Assembly (NCBI GenBank): GCA_947095585.1
Contig: OX352761.1
Location: 137,298,277 to 137,362,276, forward strand
From: Nephrocerus scutellatus
Lineage: Eukaryota > Arthropoda > Insecta > Diptera > Pipunculidae
Reading direction: 5' to 3'
DNA: 64,000 bases
The position numbers and the translations under genes are program-made. The first letter of the stretch is position 1; each line of letters starts with the position of its first letter. The notes beneath the pieces are model-generated. The model was given only the letters and a program-made list of their open reading frames with translations. It made no database searches and was not told the origin of the DNA. Shown here one piece after another: positions 1 to 12,372 of the stretch.

Positions 1-3000
1 AATTTTCATGTCAATCAATTGATTGAAATCATTTTAAAAAAAAGTTAATTAATTTTTTTATAAAAAAAATATTCTACTTCTTTGTTCCAACAAGAATTGT
101 AAAACCAGAAAAAATTCTCGGCAGCTAATTGAAGTTTTACTCTTTGCAACCTGATGAATGTTTCGATCAGTTTTAATCCTTAATCCTTTTTGTGTTAAAA
201 TTTTTAGCGATTTTATTGTAATATACTCGTGATTGTCTGCGCTGCCCTTATGTAACAAAAGAAACTAAAATGTAAAGGTTTATCGAAATTATTAGGCTTA
301 GCCTACTCAGAGACATTATCACATTTGTTCCAAATAACACAAAAGTTTGGGGGCAGACTATTATTTCATAATCGGTGTATCCAACACTTCAGACCGTGTC
401 TGTACTATGAGTGATAAGCCGAAAAATCCTTTAAAACGATTAAATTTTTTAATCCTTGTGTCATTTCATTATACATTTCCTGGCCCTTAAATTGATTTTC
501 TCTTCTTTGATCGACACTCGTTGGTCGTGGATGCAGATCCGGATTCGGCTTGTCGACTTTAGTGCGTCTGGGAAGAATTATTATCCTCATTATCATCATC
601 ATCTGACATAGAAACATAATTATTATGCCTCGTGGTCGTGCGAAGTCAACTAGCGCCCTTTTATGTAATGCTATTCGCACTCCCCTGTAGTAGCGCCAAA
701 CCACATCGTTGGTATAGCATTCGTGTTGCTTGCGATGCTCCCTCGGTCATAGTCATTCCCAAGCCGTCGTAGTCACCGAATGCGAGTTATATGAGCGGCA
801 TGTGAGTAATTACAGTAGGTTAAAGTGCATCGGGCACCGCTGCGCTGGCACACATGCAATCGTCTGACTGTCTGACTTGGTTTTGCCATCACCATTACCA
901 CCATCACCATCATCATCAGAAAGCCAAGTCAAGACCACTCTACCGCGTGCCATATGAAGTCATTTTATTTTTCTTTTTGGCATTCATTTGGAACTAGGTT
1001 CTTAGCATGTAGCCTGCCTGCCTGCCCCCAAACACACTGTCTGGTTGGTTCAACTGAACTATGGTATAAGATTCCCTTACTCGCTTTGCCGCCTTGCCGA
1101 CATCCTTGTCGGTCCTTCCGTCCTCCTCGTTGTAAAATCCAAATATACAACAAAAACCACTATCCGCACAGAGTAATGTACTGTCAGACCAGACCAAAGC
1201 CAAGTAAGTATCCTCTCAGATATAGCCCTTCCTGTATGTAGGTATGTCGCAGTCCTTCACCTCGTCGTAGCGTCATCATCAGCATGATAGTAGTTGTTGT
1301 TGGCGACCTAACACCACGACTATCAATAAAACGTACCAGGGCTTGATGTGCCGCATGTGATGAGCGATGAGGAAACGGGGGACTTCCACCTCTTTTATAA
1401 TCAAAAAAAGCCCAACACCCGCAGAACCTACGTTCACTCGACTCTCTTTGATGCACTCTCTTAAGCATGGCTGTGCCCTAAATCTCGTCAAAACATAAAA
1501 GCCTACATGAACAACTGGTAAGGGTGGCGGGAAAAAGTTCATTCTTTCCTTCTACAAAAGGGTTGTTTCTCCCTTAGTAGATGCACTTTCAACCTCGCCC
1601 TCCCACGCATCAACGAATGCTTTTACACGAGAGAGAAGCTAGTTACACAGTCCTTCACTACTGTATATGAAAGAACCAATACTGGCGTAAAATGCATAAA
1701 TATTGGGCCAAGTTGAAGAGCCAGAAGTAAGTCAAATACGCCGCCAACCCAACTAAAAGTACATGGAAGGCAAACTAATGTGCGAGTAGTGCGAGACCCT
1801 TCAGAGCGGCGCCCATACCACTGCTGTGCCACAGGGAGAAGTCCTATTTCGGTCATCGGTAAAGTTAGTCCTCATGCCAGAATACTTTGCCTGTGCATTG
1901 CGATTTCTGGTAATAAAAGACAGCGCGCTGGGCTGGTAGCTGGTAGTTTGCTGGTTGCATTTACGCACACATTTTTTGTGAGTTGGCCTAACTTAAATAA
2001 TCATGATCCTACTGACTTGGCAAGCATGGATGAAGTAAAATGCAGTGCGGCAATGGCACTGCATGTAAAACGATGCTCTGGTTGCTTACTAGCTTAGTAC
2101 AAACGCACAAGTAAAGAAATAAACAAAAACAGCGAATAACTGAAAAGAATACCTACGCTACCACCATTACGAAAAAAAGGTGGAAATTTAAAAAAAAATG
2201 GGAGCAGAACTCTGACGAACGTACAGGCGTCGTAATTTACTGCAGTTGCAATTACGACAGATAATTATGCATTAGGAGATGTATGGGAAAAGTTAGCGAG
2301 AGCCGTTGTCCCTCATGAATGTTCTTAGCAGGGCTGCCAGGACAATGGAGACAATGTCATTAATTTTTCTAAGGAGGCCTACTTAGAAGTTTGTCGTGGT
2401 TCTCTTGACTTTATAGAATTATTTTAAGTAAAACAAAGAATGATGTTAATATGCTAATTCTTAAGAATATCACTGAGGGAAACAAAGTGATGTTCCTTAC
2501 TCGTATCATCATCATATTTGGCTCTTTAACAATAATGCACTTAAAAAAAGAAAATGTTGGTCAAACTTTAAATTGAAAAATAATGGAATATGGCACTCTA
2601 GAGATAGGCAAAACTTTTAAAAAAATTCTAAACTTTAGACAGCGACTAGTTTTTAAATAATTATTTGAATAAAAATACATTTTTAATTTAAAACGTCTAC
2701 TGTATGGGTTTAGGGAAAATTATTTTATACTCATTAGTTCATTTTAAAAACTTGTTAAATTAAAAATTCATTTATTTTTATTCAAATAATTATATCTTTC
2801 TTTTTAGTCTTGTGTGTGTGATTTTCTTTGTTTTTTTTTCTTTGTTTATTTTTGCGTTATCAATATTTATTCAGTACTGATCTATTTTTTAAAGTTGCAA
2901 GCTTCTAGCTCATCGGGTGGTTATTTTAAAATCAATTACATTCCACCTGAACAGACAGACAAGATAGCGAGCTAATAAAATGACTTGAATTATATAAAAA

Positions 3001-3785
3001 CTAAGCGTTATAATAGGATCCTTTTACAGTCAATCGATCGACATTACAACTTATTGGTTTTTTAAGTTTTGTGCTGTATATAGAAAAGGCAGGAAATCAC
3101 AAGCGGAAAGTAATTTAGATTAATAACAAAATCTATTCACGCATAAAACTCAATTAAACGAATTAAAAAAATTTAGGAACTGACTCGCCTCTAATAAAAA
3201 AAATTTATGCGAGAATCGACAATGCGGAAATCGAAAGATTTCGGTCAATTTGAGATTCCGCAAACTTTTAAGGACTTAACAATTTTAATTACACAAAACC
3301 ATTACTATTAATGACCAGTCTAAATATTTTTCAAAATATTTTTTATTCTTCGCGACCACGTCCACTGCCAGATGGAATCGCTCCGAATAAACAAAATGCT
3401 TCAATCGTACCTTTAGACAGTTACGTTTTCCATGCAACATCAAAATCGTTTTTAATTCTTGCCAATCATCGCCAATGAATATCATTGTTCCACATTGAAT
3501 GTGTCAAACGTATTTTCACCAACACACATAACGATGATTGCTTCAATCGATTGACTATGTCAGCCCATTTTTTCGGTGAAAATAGAAAAGTAACCACCTA
3601 CTTTTTTGTGTTAATTGCTGATGTTCGAGATCAGACCAAAATACTTGTACAAAAAAGGAAAATAAATTCACATTAAACTAACCAATGAAACATGTACTTT
3701 TCTTTCTCACTGAGAATTGTTAAGGCTTATGCAAATCTAGTTTGTTTGTCAACAATAAAATTAGGGTGTTAATCCATGTTTGAAA
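1..3785. other. A+T-rich non-coding DNA, no gene seen
   Basis: No convincing exon, RNA gene or transposon coding sequence was found on either strand. The open frames here are short, without family motifs, and none is framed by good splice sites. A short CAT/ATC simple repeat lies near 889-920. The stretch around 2500-2530 (ATC repeats followed by a TTTGGCTCT motif) resembles the 3' tail of the minus-strand LINE family seen at 24.0 and 32.7 kb, but is too short to call. Confidence 0.6.
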
Positions 3786-3789
3786 GAGT

Positions 3790-4495
3790 TTTTTTTTTCA
3801 TCGGCACACGCGCTCAAGGGGTTAAAACCCTTAAGAATCTAGGCACAGCGTGGGCACTAAGGTATCAAGGAAAGAAGGGGGAAATGTTGATATGCATGCA
3901 TTTTGAATGCCTCTGGATCATATTGATGCGAGAACACAGAGCTTGGTAAAGCATTCCACATTCGTGTTGTACGACTAAAGAAAGAGTATCTAAACTTAAC
4001 AGCGGGTCCGAATATGGGATTGAGGGTAAACTGATTAGCACTTAGAGCGCCACGAGTATTGCAGTTGAATTCAAAGAGAGGTGGCATGAAACTGGCTATT
4101 TCTCTTGAACACCGCTGGTGGAAGAAGCAATAAAACATTAACAAACAGGAAACGTTCCTGCGATGTTCAAGCGTATCTATTGATGTCGCTATGTTTGCGT
4201 CACCGATAAGTTTTTTAGCACGCAGATGCGCACCTGACCAGACATGACAAATATACTCAAGTTTGGGGCGATAAATGCTTGTAGATATTAGCCAGATCAG
4301 AGGTTGAAATATTTCTTGCACCTTATTAGAATGCCAAGGGACTTAGAAGCATTTTTTGCGATATTGCATATGTTGTCATTTCAAAGAAGCATACCAAGAA
4401 TTTCTAGTTTTTCAGTTTCCTCGATGCAAGTGCCATTCATGGATAATGGCTGGAGGTTACTATTTCGCTTCAACGACAGAAGAGAGCATTAAGTT
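3790..4495 (-). mobile_element. CR1/Jockey-type LINE, 3' fragment (copy 1)
   Basis: This is the C-terminal part of a non-LTR retrotransposon reverse transcriptase ORF. A 154-residue open frame (4321-3857) carries the pattern that follows the RT fingers/palm in this group: IYRPKLEYICHVWSGA, AKKLIGDANIATSIDTLEHR, then RNVSCLLMFYCFF and WNALPSSVFSHQYDPEAF. Upstream of the frame, in shifted reading, 4495-4321 still gives a GTCIEETEKLEILGM-like segment, so the copy is frameshifted. Its 3' end (CCCACGCTGTGC followed by TAAGGG and an A-rich tail) matches the copies at 5.7 and 50.6 kb. The 5' two-thirds, including the catalytic YADD box, are missing, as expected for 5' truncation during target-primed insertion. 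It is dead. The exact clade (CR1, Jockey or relative) is not settled. Confidence 0.85.
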
Positions 4496-4640
4496 GTGGA
4501 TGTGTGGGGCTTTAGGAACTGGGTTAAAAATTGATCACAAGATCTGACTAGCTAGTCAGCCAGCCAGCCAGCCACAGGCACGCGCGGTTAATATAGAAAA
4601 TTTAATAAGAAAGAGTGCCGGAGATAAACCACAGCCATGC
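4495..4640 (+). repeat. Dispersed repeat with CAGC run (copy 1)
   Basis: A run of CAGC units (near 4556-4575) lies inside a longer repeat. Its left flank (GGGTTAAAAATTGATCA) and right flank (GTTAATATAGA, then an A-rich stretch) reappear in reverse orientation at 11640-11785. Because the flanks are shared as well as the microsatellite, this is a dispersed element rather than a chance simple repeat. It abuts the 5' side of the neighbouring LINE fragment, so it may be part of the target or of an older element. Family unknown. Confidence 0.55.
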
Positions 4641-5689
4641 GGGACACCCGCATTTATGCGGACTGAACGGTTGTCCACGGAAGCCATATTGACGGTCATT
4701 GAGTAGTTCTCGTTACTCAAAATATTTCATAAGCTGACTGACTGTTAATCAGCGTTTCCATGATCTTAGACAGAAGGGACGTTAGTGCTTATTGGTCGGT
4801 AAGAACAGAGACATGACGCGTTTCGATACAATTCTTAAAATTGAGTCAGACAGTGCATTAAATTCGTTAAGAGTGGAAACTCTATCTTAGTTGGAGCTTC
4901 TATGTATGAAACAGTAGTAAATGTCTCTCTTATGCATTTTAACTTTTAACCAAATGAAATTAATCTCCGGGTGGGAACATTGGTTGTAACCAGTTAGGAG
5001 TATATACGCTACATCATTACGTTAATAAATGGCTAACCCGCAATGTTGGAAGATACCGGCACCATGTTTTAACCAGGCAGACTTAGTTCTGAAACATCAG
5101 AGTCTTATTAACTTAGTGCCAAAATAGCAGGTTTATTATCTGCTACATGGAAATATGTGACAAAAAAAATTCGATATTAGCCCACGAATGTTGCTAAAAT
5201 CAGCTCTGAATTTATGCGTCAAAATAAAATACAAAAAAAAAACAAACTCAGACGATGCTAAGCCGAACCGTGAAGTGAAAATCCTTCACTGATCTTTCAA
5301 CACAATTAGCGCAAGTGTTATCCTATACAGAAACTGATTTGATGACCAACAAAAAAAACAATCACTCATGCTGAAAAAACTAGATCATCTCCAGCTTAAC
5401 CAGCAGCGATGTGCATGGGAAGAAACACGGAATACCTACTCTTGATGTGCACTGATTTAATTAGAGCTGCGCTACGTTGCACTTTGATGGCTCCAACAGT
5501 TTGAATAATTTTTATATTATTGCGATTTTAGAATAACTTAAAAGCTGCACACCATATCCACATTGGTCCTTTAATTGAGTGGAACATTAATTCAAAGTAG
5601 TGGATTTATTTAACTACGAGTATTTTAGATCAAACGGCATCAACCGACACAAAAATTATAATTATATTTGTCGCAACATCCGCCACTTC

Positions 5690-6556
5690 TAATCCAATGT
5701 ATTCTTTCGCTGACGACAGCACTCTTAGCTTTTTATATGATTTTACGCTTTATGCACGCCCACCTTGACAGCATAACAAGGTGGGGACTACATAATAGAT
5801 TCTAAAACGCAATGCTGTCTTCTGTCATCCAAGCGTAATTTAAACCCCCAACATTTATCCATGAATGGATCTTGCATCGAAGAAACTGAAAAATTCGCAT
5901 TTCTCGGTATGTGCGTCAACAACAAGCTTCGTTGGAACGACCACATATTTGCCATTGCCAAGAATGCTGCGAAATGTTTAGGTTTCCTAAAACGATGCAT
6001 AATCTACTTCACTCCTTCAGCTCTGGCTACTATTTACAAGCCATATATTCGGCCTAAACTTGAATATAACTGTATTGCCTGGCCAGGTGCCCCCAAGACC
6101 ACATTGCATCTACAAGACAGAGTTCAGTACCGCGATATAAAACTTATTGGTGACGTTAAGAACGTGAAAATAATCGAATCGCTTTAACATCGTAGGAATG
6201 TATCCTACTTCTCACTATTTTATCGCTTTTTTCACAAGCGGTGTTCAAAAGAAATATCCAGATGCTTCCTAGCCATTCTCGAACTCATCCGTAATACCCG
6301 TGCCTCAACTCGAGCCCACGGATCTACCATTAGGCCTATCTTCCGACGTACTAACCAATTCAGAGATTGCTTCTTTAGCCGCACTACAGTTATGTGGAAT
6401 GAATTGCCCGATTCTGTGTTTCCGCATTGATAATAGATGCAGTCATTTAAGACACGCGCGCATAGACATCTCATATTTTCATCTCCGTAATTTCCTAACG
6501 CCCACGCTGTGCTAAGCACTATAAGGGTGCAAATCCCTTTAGCGTACATTATAAAA
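5690..6556 (+). mobile_element. CR1/Jockey-type LINE, RT remnant (copy 2)
   Basis: This plus-strand copy reaches further 5' than copy 1. The RT catalytic box reads FADD (5706-5717), followed in shifted frames by DSITRWGLHNR and then by a 108-residue frame from 5861 containing NGSCIEETEKFAFLGM, VNNKLRWNDHIFAIAKNAAK, IRPKLEYNCIAWPGA and a KLIGDV block. Past the stop at 6187 the frame resumes as HRRNVSYFSLFYRFF, a FFSRTTVMWNELP block and two closely spaced stops. The 3' end has the family terminus CCCACGCTGTGCTAAGC and an A-rich tail near 6550. Several stops and frameshifts make it non-functional. The endonuclease domain and ORF1 are absent (5' truncation). The copy lies about 1.2 kb from copy 1 in the opposite orientation, so the two form a loose inverted pair. 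Confidence 0.88.
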
Positions 6557-6559
6557 AAA

Positions 6560-9500
6560 AATCGCTTGGTCAAATTTTCGAAGTCAGCAACCCGAAGACA
6601 TTAACAAAATAGCATTGTACTGTTTTGTGCTTCACCTTCATCTTAATTGAAGCTGGCAACTCAGCCAGAGTCAATGCATATCTCCACCAGACTGCTAATT
6701 CCCTATTTTTGTATTGGATAAATTGAAAGTCTTAACGGTTTTTGGTGCATATGGACCAGTAAACTAGCCGCCTCGTTCGTGTGATTTGATTCCTCTGGAC
6801 TTTTTTCTTTGGGACTTTTTCTTTGTGCATAAACTTATTGCCAAGGGAGAATTCACTGAATGACTTCACAGCAATAAGGTAGGCTATAACCCTTTATTAA
6901 AAAAAAAAATTAAAAAAAAAATTAAATTTTGAAATTATCAAGTAAACGGTCTACGAGTATGCTAAAAGCCAGATACTTTAGATGACAACTGGACCAACGT
7001 CCGAATTTATGCGAATAAGTCATAAAAATTGGGTGCAGCGAAGTGTCGTTCAGGCGTTTCCGTGGAAGATATCTGATTGATGTTGTGTCCCATCAATGGT
7101 ACTTCAACCCCCTGATACCATTTTTGAATTCAAGCACAGGGGCCCCAATGACAATAAGAATTATATACAAATACGGGAAAGCTACTCGAGGGAAAACCGA
7201 TGACAACAAGAAAACCAACACCAACTCAATCTTTTTATAAGATTTATGGAAGATACATAAAAGCTTATAAATAAAGCCTTAAGTAATTGAATTGCATATT
7301 TGTCTTGTGCCGTGCCGTATGTAGCTAGCTTGCTGAAGCTGCTCAAATTCAATTTTTGCTTATATCAAGATAACTTCCTCCTTAATTACTTTACAGAACT
7401 TCCAAAGCAAACTTAGACAAAATTTTGGCGACTTTTAAAGCAATCATTTTTTACAGCACTGTTTAAAGCCGAACCCAAGGCATTTTTAATTTTGTATTTA
7501 AAATGTAAATTTTTTTGCCGTGTACACATTGCATGCTTTGGAATATCAGAATAAAACCTGACCTGATGCCAGGATAATATTCCCAAAGGATATATATTAT
7601 CACAAAATCGGAATCTCAACAGAAAATGATAGTACACCCCCTGCCCCACTAGCCACCACCATAACTATCTTCTTTGAATAACACAGATTTCCACCACATT
7701 CGCTCAGTTAACATACAAATATCAATCGATATGCGAACAATTTTAAATATCAACTCCTCCGTCGCCGGCGAGCAAAGCTAAACCCAAACACAACCGGGCT
7801 TACTCGCAGTTCTTCCCTAGTCGTTTTCATGTAATCTATAAAACAACAACTAAAAATAAACACATACATACATATATGTAGTATTATATCGCACACTATC
7901 TTCCGCTCGATGGCTTGTCGTCTATACCGATTTGTTTAGAGAGACATCCATCGGCACCACTGACGACGCGGCTGGGCCATTTGCCGTTTCACTGGTGCTC
8001 CAGAGCAGACAGCCCCATCACCATTCCACCGAAGCCAGTGCTATAAATCCGTCAGTCTTAGCATTTGCTCTTGGCCAAACCTAGTAACTGACTTCACTTT
8101 ATTGGTTTGTTTGTTGGTATGTAAGTCCCCATCAGGATGTTAGACGGTGGAAATGGTGCTGTGATTTTCCGAATGCTTGACATACCAAAGTTATTTTCTC
8201 CCTTATTTTTAATTTCGTAAACAGAAAAGAGCGTAGGCAAAGAGAATGTTACAGCGAAGAGAAAAAAGAATCTTACACCACACCGACCGTTCCGAACAAT
8301 AGACCAAAGTACAAAGAAATATAGTTTTTTCCACTCGTACAGGAAAGCTTTATTTCTCTTATATGTCATGTGACTTTGCTATTTTATTTACAGCATTTTA
8401 CAGACGCCACGTGCCGTATGACATTTCCTACATGACTCTGGGTTAACTACTACACGAGTAACCAGCAGTGCAACCCAAGAGTTCTCTTTCAGTGGCGCTC
8501 GGAGACATCCTCACTAAATGCATTCCTGATGCTAGCGTATGTTTCTTCGCACCCAGGCAACGGCATCGGCATGTTCTCGTCCTGTACAGCTGCTCAGATT
8601 TTGTCTGCTCGACTGTTAGTTGGTTCGTTAGTTTGCCCGTTCGTCGGCCTCTTTATTGGAAAAATGCATTCGACTCCATCTGCATGCGCCACAGTATCGT
8701 CTCCCATGTCCGCATTTAGAATTTTTGCCGACTCAACTTCGTCGCTTCGGTCTTATTAGGCCATGACAGTTAACATGCTGAGTCCAGAGCCCAGGAATTG
8801 GGTTCGCATTTGGGTAAGAAGACGGCTGGATGCAGTCGAGTCGAACCCATACCAACTTATGACTGTGATTATAAAGTTCGGATATATATTCATACATTTG
8901 CAGTTAGTTTCCACATCGGTCGTAGACATCGTTGCTCTAGGAGGCGCGCGGACGATAGCGACGAACGCGACGAACGCGACGATGACGCTGATAAGCACAT
9001 GGCAGCATTTTTTTTGTATTTCCCTAACGCCCAGTATCGCTACCGCTTAGCGGTTTGATATTTTTTTCTTTACTTTCCGTTAAGGTTTGCTTCGTTGCAA
9101 TTCTACATTGCACAGAAGTATATTTACTATTCACAGAAGGATATTTATTCTCTTACGCATGATGCACAAGGACAGCACCATTCCAGTTGAAGCGATTGGA
9201 TGACTGTGTTAGGTGAAATGGTGGGGTGTAGTTCTGCGTGTACACAATTACACATCACACGGAATTGGAATCTAAGCTGTGAAAATATATATGTGTTGTG
9301 GTTATGGATATAACCACCATGTTGTAGTGTAAGCCTAAAGTTAAAGTTGTAATTGTTCATTAAATTAAACGATGTAAGGACTTTAAGCTTCCTCGGCCCT
9401 CCAATTAAACACAAAATCTTCGTTTTATCGCGGCTTCTTGCTTTACAGATTGCCACGCTGCTTTTTTAAAGGGTTGGTTTAATCGCCAATCCACGCGTCA

Positions 9501-10170
9501 TAACTCAGATTCAAGAAAAACGAGAAACACATCAAATATCTTTGGAGTAGAATCTGTTGGGTTGCTGGCGGGTGATAAATAGATAGATATATGGCAGACG
9601 ATTACGGACGAACGGTCTGAATAACAAAAGTTAAAAAGCGTAAAGGATTCTGGCCCGCTTCGGTGACTTGATCCATTTAAAAAAGCAGCGCATCGCATAA
9701 GAACGAATCTTGTTTTAGTCAACACGTTTACGTACCGTGGATATGATCGTCAGCATGTAAGTATTTACATGTAGGATTGATAAAGATATTACTGCTGTTA
9801 TTATGGTTGCGTGTTTGTTGTAACAGATTATTTATGCAGAAGGGGATTTAGCCTATCAAGTGTGTCGCTCTTTGTGTAGTACAAGCGCACTTGTATCTAG
9901 AAACAAACAAATGTTGATGCACTGAAAATGTTTTAATGGTTACTGCGTGTCCTTTTGAAATCAGACCTTAGATACAGGATTGTTTTCAAAGCGTTTTAGT
10001 ATAACAACTCCAGACTTTGTTTCTTTTCATTGAACAGAGGTAATAGTACCTTTTTGAAAACTGCTGTAATTGCGAGAATTCGTAATTTAAATATAAAGTT
10101 ATTTAAATTTTTCTTGTGTACCACAGGAGTCTATCGTAGGACAACTAATTGTTCAACCCAATCTCTATTT
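6560..10170. other. Non-coding DNA, no gene supported
   Basis: Open frames in this stretch are short and not framed by splice signals, and no transposon domain was recognised. The sequence near 8,050-8,700 and 8,800-9,050 is slightly GC-richer and gives overlapping frames on both strands, which argues for compositional openness rather than coding. A minus-strand frame at 9456-9145 begins with a basic stretch and TKILCLIGG, loosely like the KTK motif of LINE reverse transcriptases, but nothing else supports it. Nothing else is called. Confidence 0.5.
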
Positions 10171-10171
10171 T

Positions 10172-10410
10172 GTGGGCGCCGTGGCTTAGTGGATAAGTGC
10201 GTGGCTTTGAGCAGGAGGTTCATGGTTCGAAATCCAGTAACACAAAAGTGTTGTTCACGGTGTCACACCTCTCGGGAACGTCTGACAAACGCCCGAGAGT
10301 AATAACTTGTCACAGAAAGCTTATCAATTCGCCATTCGGATACGGAATTTGACACAAATGGTTGCGAGAAGCTAGGCCTTAGACCGCAATATTATTATTA
10401 TTTTATTATA
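10172..10410 (+). mobile_element. tRNA-derived SINE, full length (copy 1)
   Basis: The element begins GTGGGCGCCGTGG and carries RNA polymerase III internal promoter boxes: A box TGGCTTAGTGG (10182-10192) and B box GGTTCGAAATCC (10224-10235). A family-specific body follows (CTCTCGGGAACG, ACGCCCGAGAGTAATAACTT, GGTTGCGAGAAGC), and it ends in an ATT-repeat tail (about 10388-10408). The same body occurs at 16688-16956 (minus), 23650-23836 (minus, truncated) and 62735-62975 (plus). The head has lost the length and folding expected of a functional tRNA, so this is a SINE and not a tRNA gene. The family was not matched to a named one. No clear target-site duplication was seen for this copy. Confidence 0.85.
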
Positions 10411-11050
10411 CGATATATGTAACAGTATTTTGTAGTTCAGAGCATGTAATCTAGATATGTCACATTGTCTTGAAAACTTTGCTATTACATATGGAATTGA
10501 ATGACTTCTTACAAAGTGAGAATTTTTGAAAAAACTTGTAATGTACCTTAGAAAGAACTTTTGTGTTTCACTCAAAAAAGTTTGATTGTAATTAATTTTA
10601 GCTTTATCACGTTTTCTCCGGCGTGTAATATATCCGTACGGCTGTAATGTGCTAGTGTTTGTTTGTGGCTCTGAATTGCTAAAAAATCTATAATGCTAAT
10701 TTTCATAGTGAAACTACTTGACCCTGTACCTCAAAAAATTACTGATGTATTAATATTTGCCCCTGATTTCTATCAAAATTCCGGCCGAAAATGATAATTA
10801 CCTACCGTCAGCCCTTGGACCGAAGCGCTCGTAAATGCATTTGCAGGAAGTTGAGTGCTTTGCGGAATGTTCGCTTGTAAAGTATTGAAATATGCGTTGA
10901 ATTTTATCGACATTAACTGCAAAAATTTGTATCGGTAAATGGAAAGGGTAGGTTGTCCATTAAACATTACATTGGCAGCCTCATCGCTATCCTCCCATTT
11001 TGACAGCCGTTAGCGCAACGGTGTAAATTTTTAAATTGGTCACTCGTTTC

Positions 11051-11391
11051 AGTTGCTCATTGCACTATGTAAAGACGGAGCGTTTTATTTGGCTCGGCTG
11101 ACCAGCGCTACTCTCATCCGAGACACTTCCGAGTGCTCACTTCAGTTAATCGATTTCTCTTCGAAAAAAAATATCGAAGAACATACAGCACACGATGTAC
11201 TAACCGGTCATTTAAGGAGGGCGTAATCAGGGAAAAGTGTTCAGAAGCTGTAATATTGACCAGAGCTGAAGAGTGTGAATGAGGAAAGAGATTTCAGATT
11301 GGCAGCAGAAGAGGAATCGATACTGTGTCAGCTAGTCGAGATAATTAATTTATGCAGCGATTTCGTATCGTGTCCGCGTCATGCTGTGTGT
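11051..11391 (+). other. Candidate 5' UTR (first) exon
   Basis: This is a weak but coherent call. TCAGTT at 11049-11054 fits the insect initiator, with A at 11051 as the putative +1. AGACG lies at 11073-11077, a few bases too close for a canonical downstream promoter element. About 340 bp of mixed-composition sequence without a useful ORF follows, ending at a strong 5' splice site (TGTGTGT|GTAAGTGTC, intron from 11392). If real, it would be a non-coding first exon of a plus-strand gene, and the next good plus-strand acceptor recognised is at 49071, giving a 37.7-kb intron. That link is inference; no sequence feature proves that the two exons are joined. Confidence 0.25.
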
Positions 11392-11639
11392 GTAAGTGTC
11401 GAGTGCCGAGTTCCAGACATATTTGGGAGAATTTGCCTTTTACAATAGTTGTCTACGACCATCGACGGGAATCATGAATTGAAGATAGCCAATTAATTAG
11501 ATGCGCGTCAGAGTATTTTTCGATTTACTGTGGTGAGCTGCGGTATTCATTAGCGACCAGTTCAACTTTCCCTGACTTGGTTGAAAGTTGAAACATAAAA
11601 AAATTTAATTAGTCGTCAGTGGTTTTTCTGTTATTTTGC

Positions 11640-11785
11640 GGCGCATTCCTCTTTTTAAATTCTCTATATTAACTTTGCGTGCACGTGGCTGGTTGGCTGG
11701 CTGGGTGGCTGGGTGACTGGCTGGCTGGTCAGATTTTCTGATCAATTTTTAACCCACTTCCCAAGGGCCGATTTTATTAAAATTT
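11640..11785 (-). repeat. Dispersed repeat with CAGC run (copy 2)
   Basis: This is the reverse-oriented partner of 4495-4640. On the minus strand it reads GTGGGTTAAAAATTGATCAG, then CCAGC/CACC-type short repeats, then GCACGC and GTTAATATAGAGAATTT. The plus strand shows the (TGGC)n face near 11690-11728. The two copies share both flanks of the microsatellite but differ in repeat number and register, so the microsatellite has changed independently in each. Confidence 0.55.
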
Positions 11786-12130
11786 TGCGCACATGTATAT
11801 TTCCGGTGACAATACTTTATATTAAAATTTGAGGCCGCTCGGATTGTTTAAATTAATGTTTGCGTTTTATAGTGAATTTTTTGGTAGGGAAGAAAAACAT
11901 CCAAATTTTGATCTTTTTTTAATATTTTAATAAAATGTAGCCTACTAGACATAAAGATATAAAATTGGACTCAAATTTTAAATTTGCTTAAAAATCTGTA
12001 GCAACTTATTATACGTGCCTTGTTTATTTAGCCATTTGGAAGAGTCAAAACTCGTATTACACAAATAAATCCCATAAGTTTTGAAGCTTACAAGAATATT
12101 TCCGTATCTATGCTATCCAAATGAAATGTA

Positions 12131-12372
12131 TCAGTAAAAAGTGAAGTCGTTGATATATGCTCGTAACAGACGCATCAACGTAGCGTATCGTCTGAAGTCC
12201 ATTGTCTGATGGTAAGCCATCACAAAATCCAGGTCAACCCTTAGACACCCACAATACTCGTAGACGTCATTGATGCTGTTATATCTGGAACAAATTCCAA
12301 GGGTTTTTTGTTTTTGTGAATGATACTTTTGTCTTTCCCTAACTTTTTGCTTTATCTGTGGTAATCAGAGTC
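12131..12372 (-). CDS. Unidentified ORF fragment, possible terminal exon
   Basis: A frame of about 80 codons without stops ends at a TGA (12133-12131). It has no suitable start codon, so it is either an exon or a transposon fragment. The last 50 codons look coding-like, with balanced amino-acid use and few low-complexity runs, for example DVYEYCGCLRVDLDFVMAYH and then FRRYATLMRLLRAYINDF. A plausible 3' splice acceptor (TTTGTTCCAG) lies just upstream of this block at about 12284, so a terminal exon of about 150 bp is possible. The N-terminal part is lysine/glutamine-rich and probably non-coding. No polyadenylation signal was found close downstream. I recognise no family; a decayed transposon protein is the main alternative. 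Confidence 0.25.

Noticed and set aside
954..1241. Overlapping ORFs on both strands with a GTAAGTAT donor-like end
   Set aside because: No acceptor, low-complexity Cys/Pro composition, and equal openness on the other strand.
1279..1856. Several 77-94 residue minus-strand ORFs
   Set aside because: They overlap each other in different frames with no motif or splice structure.
10172..10245. tRNA gene
   Set aside because: A and B boxes are present but the cloverleaf does not form; the same head with a long shared body recurs elsewhere, so it is a SINE.
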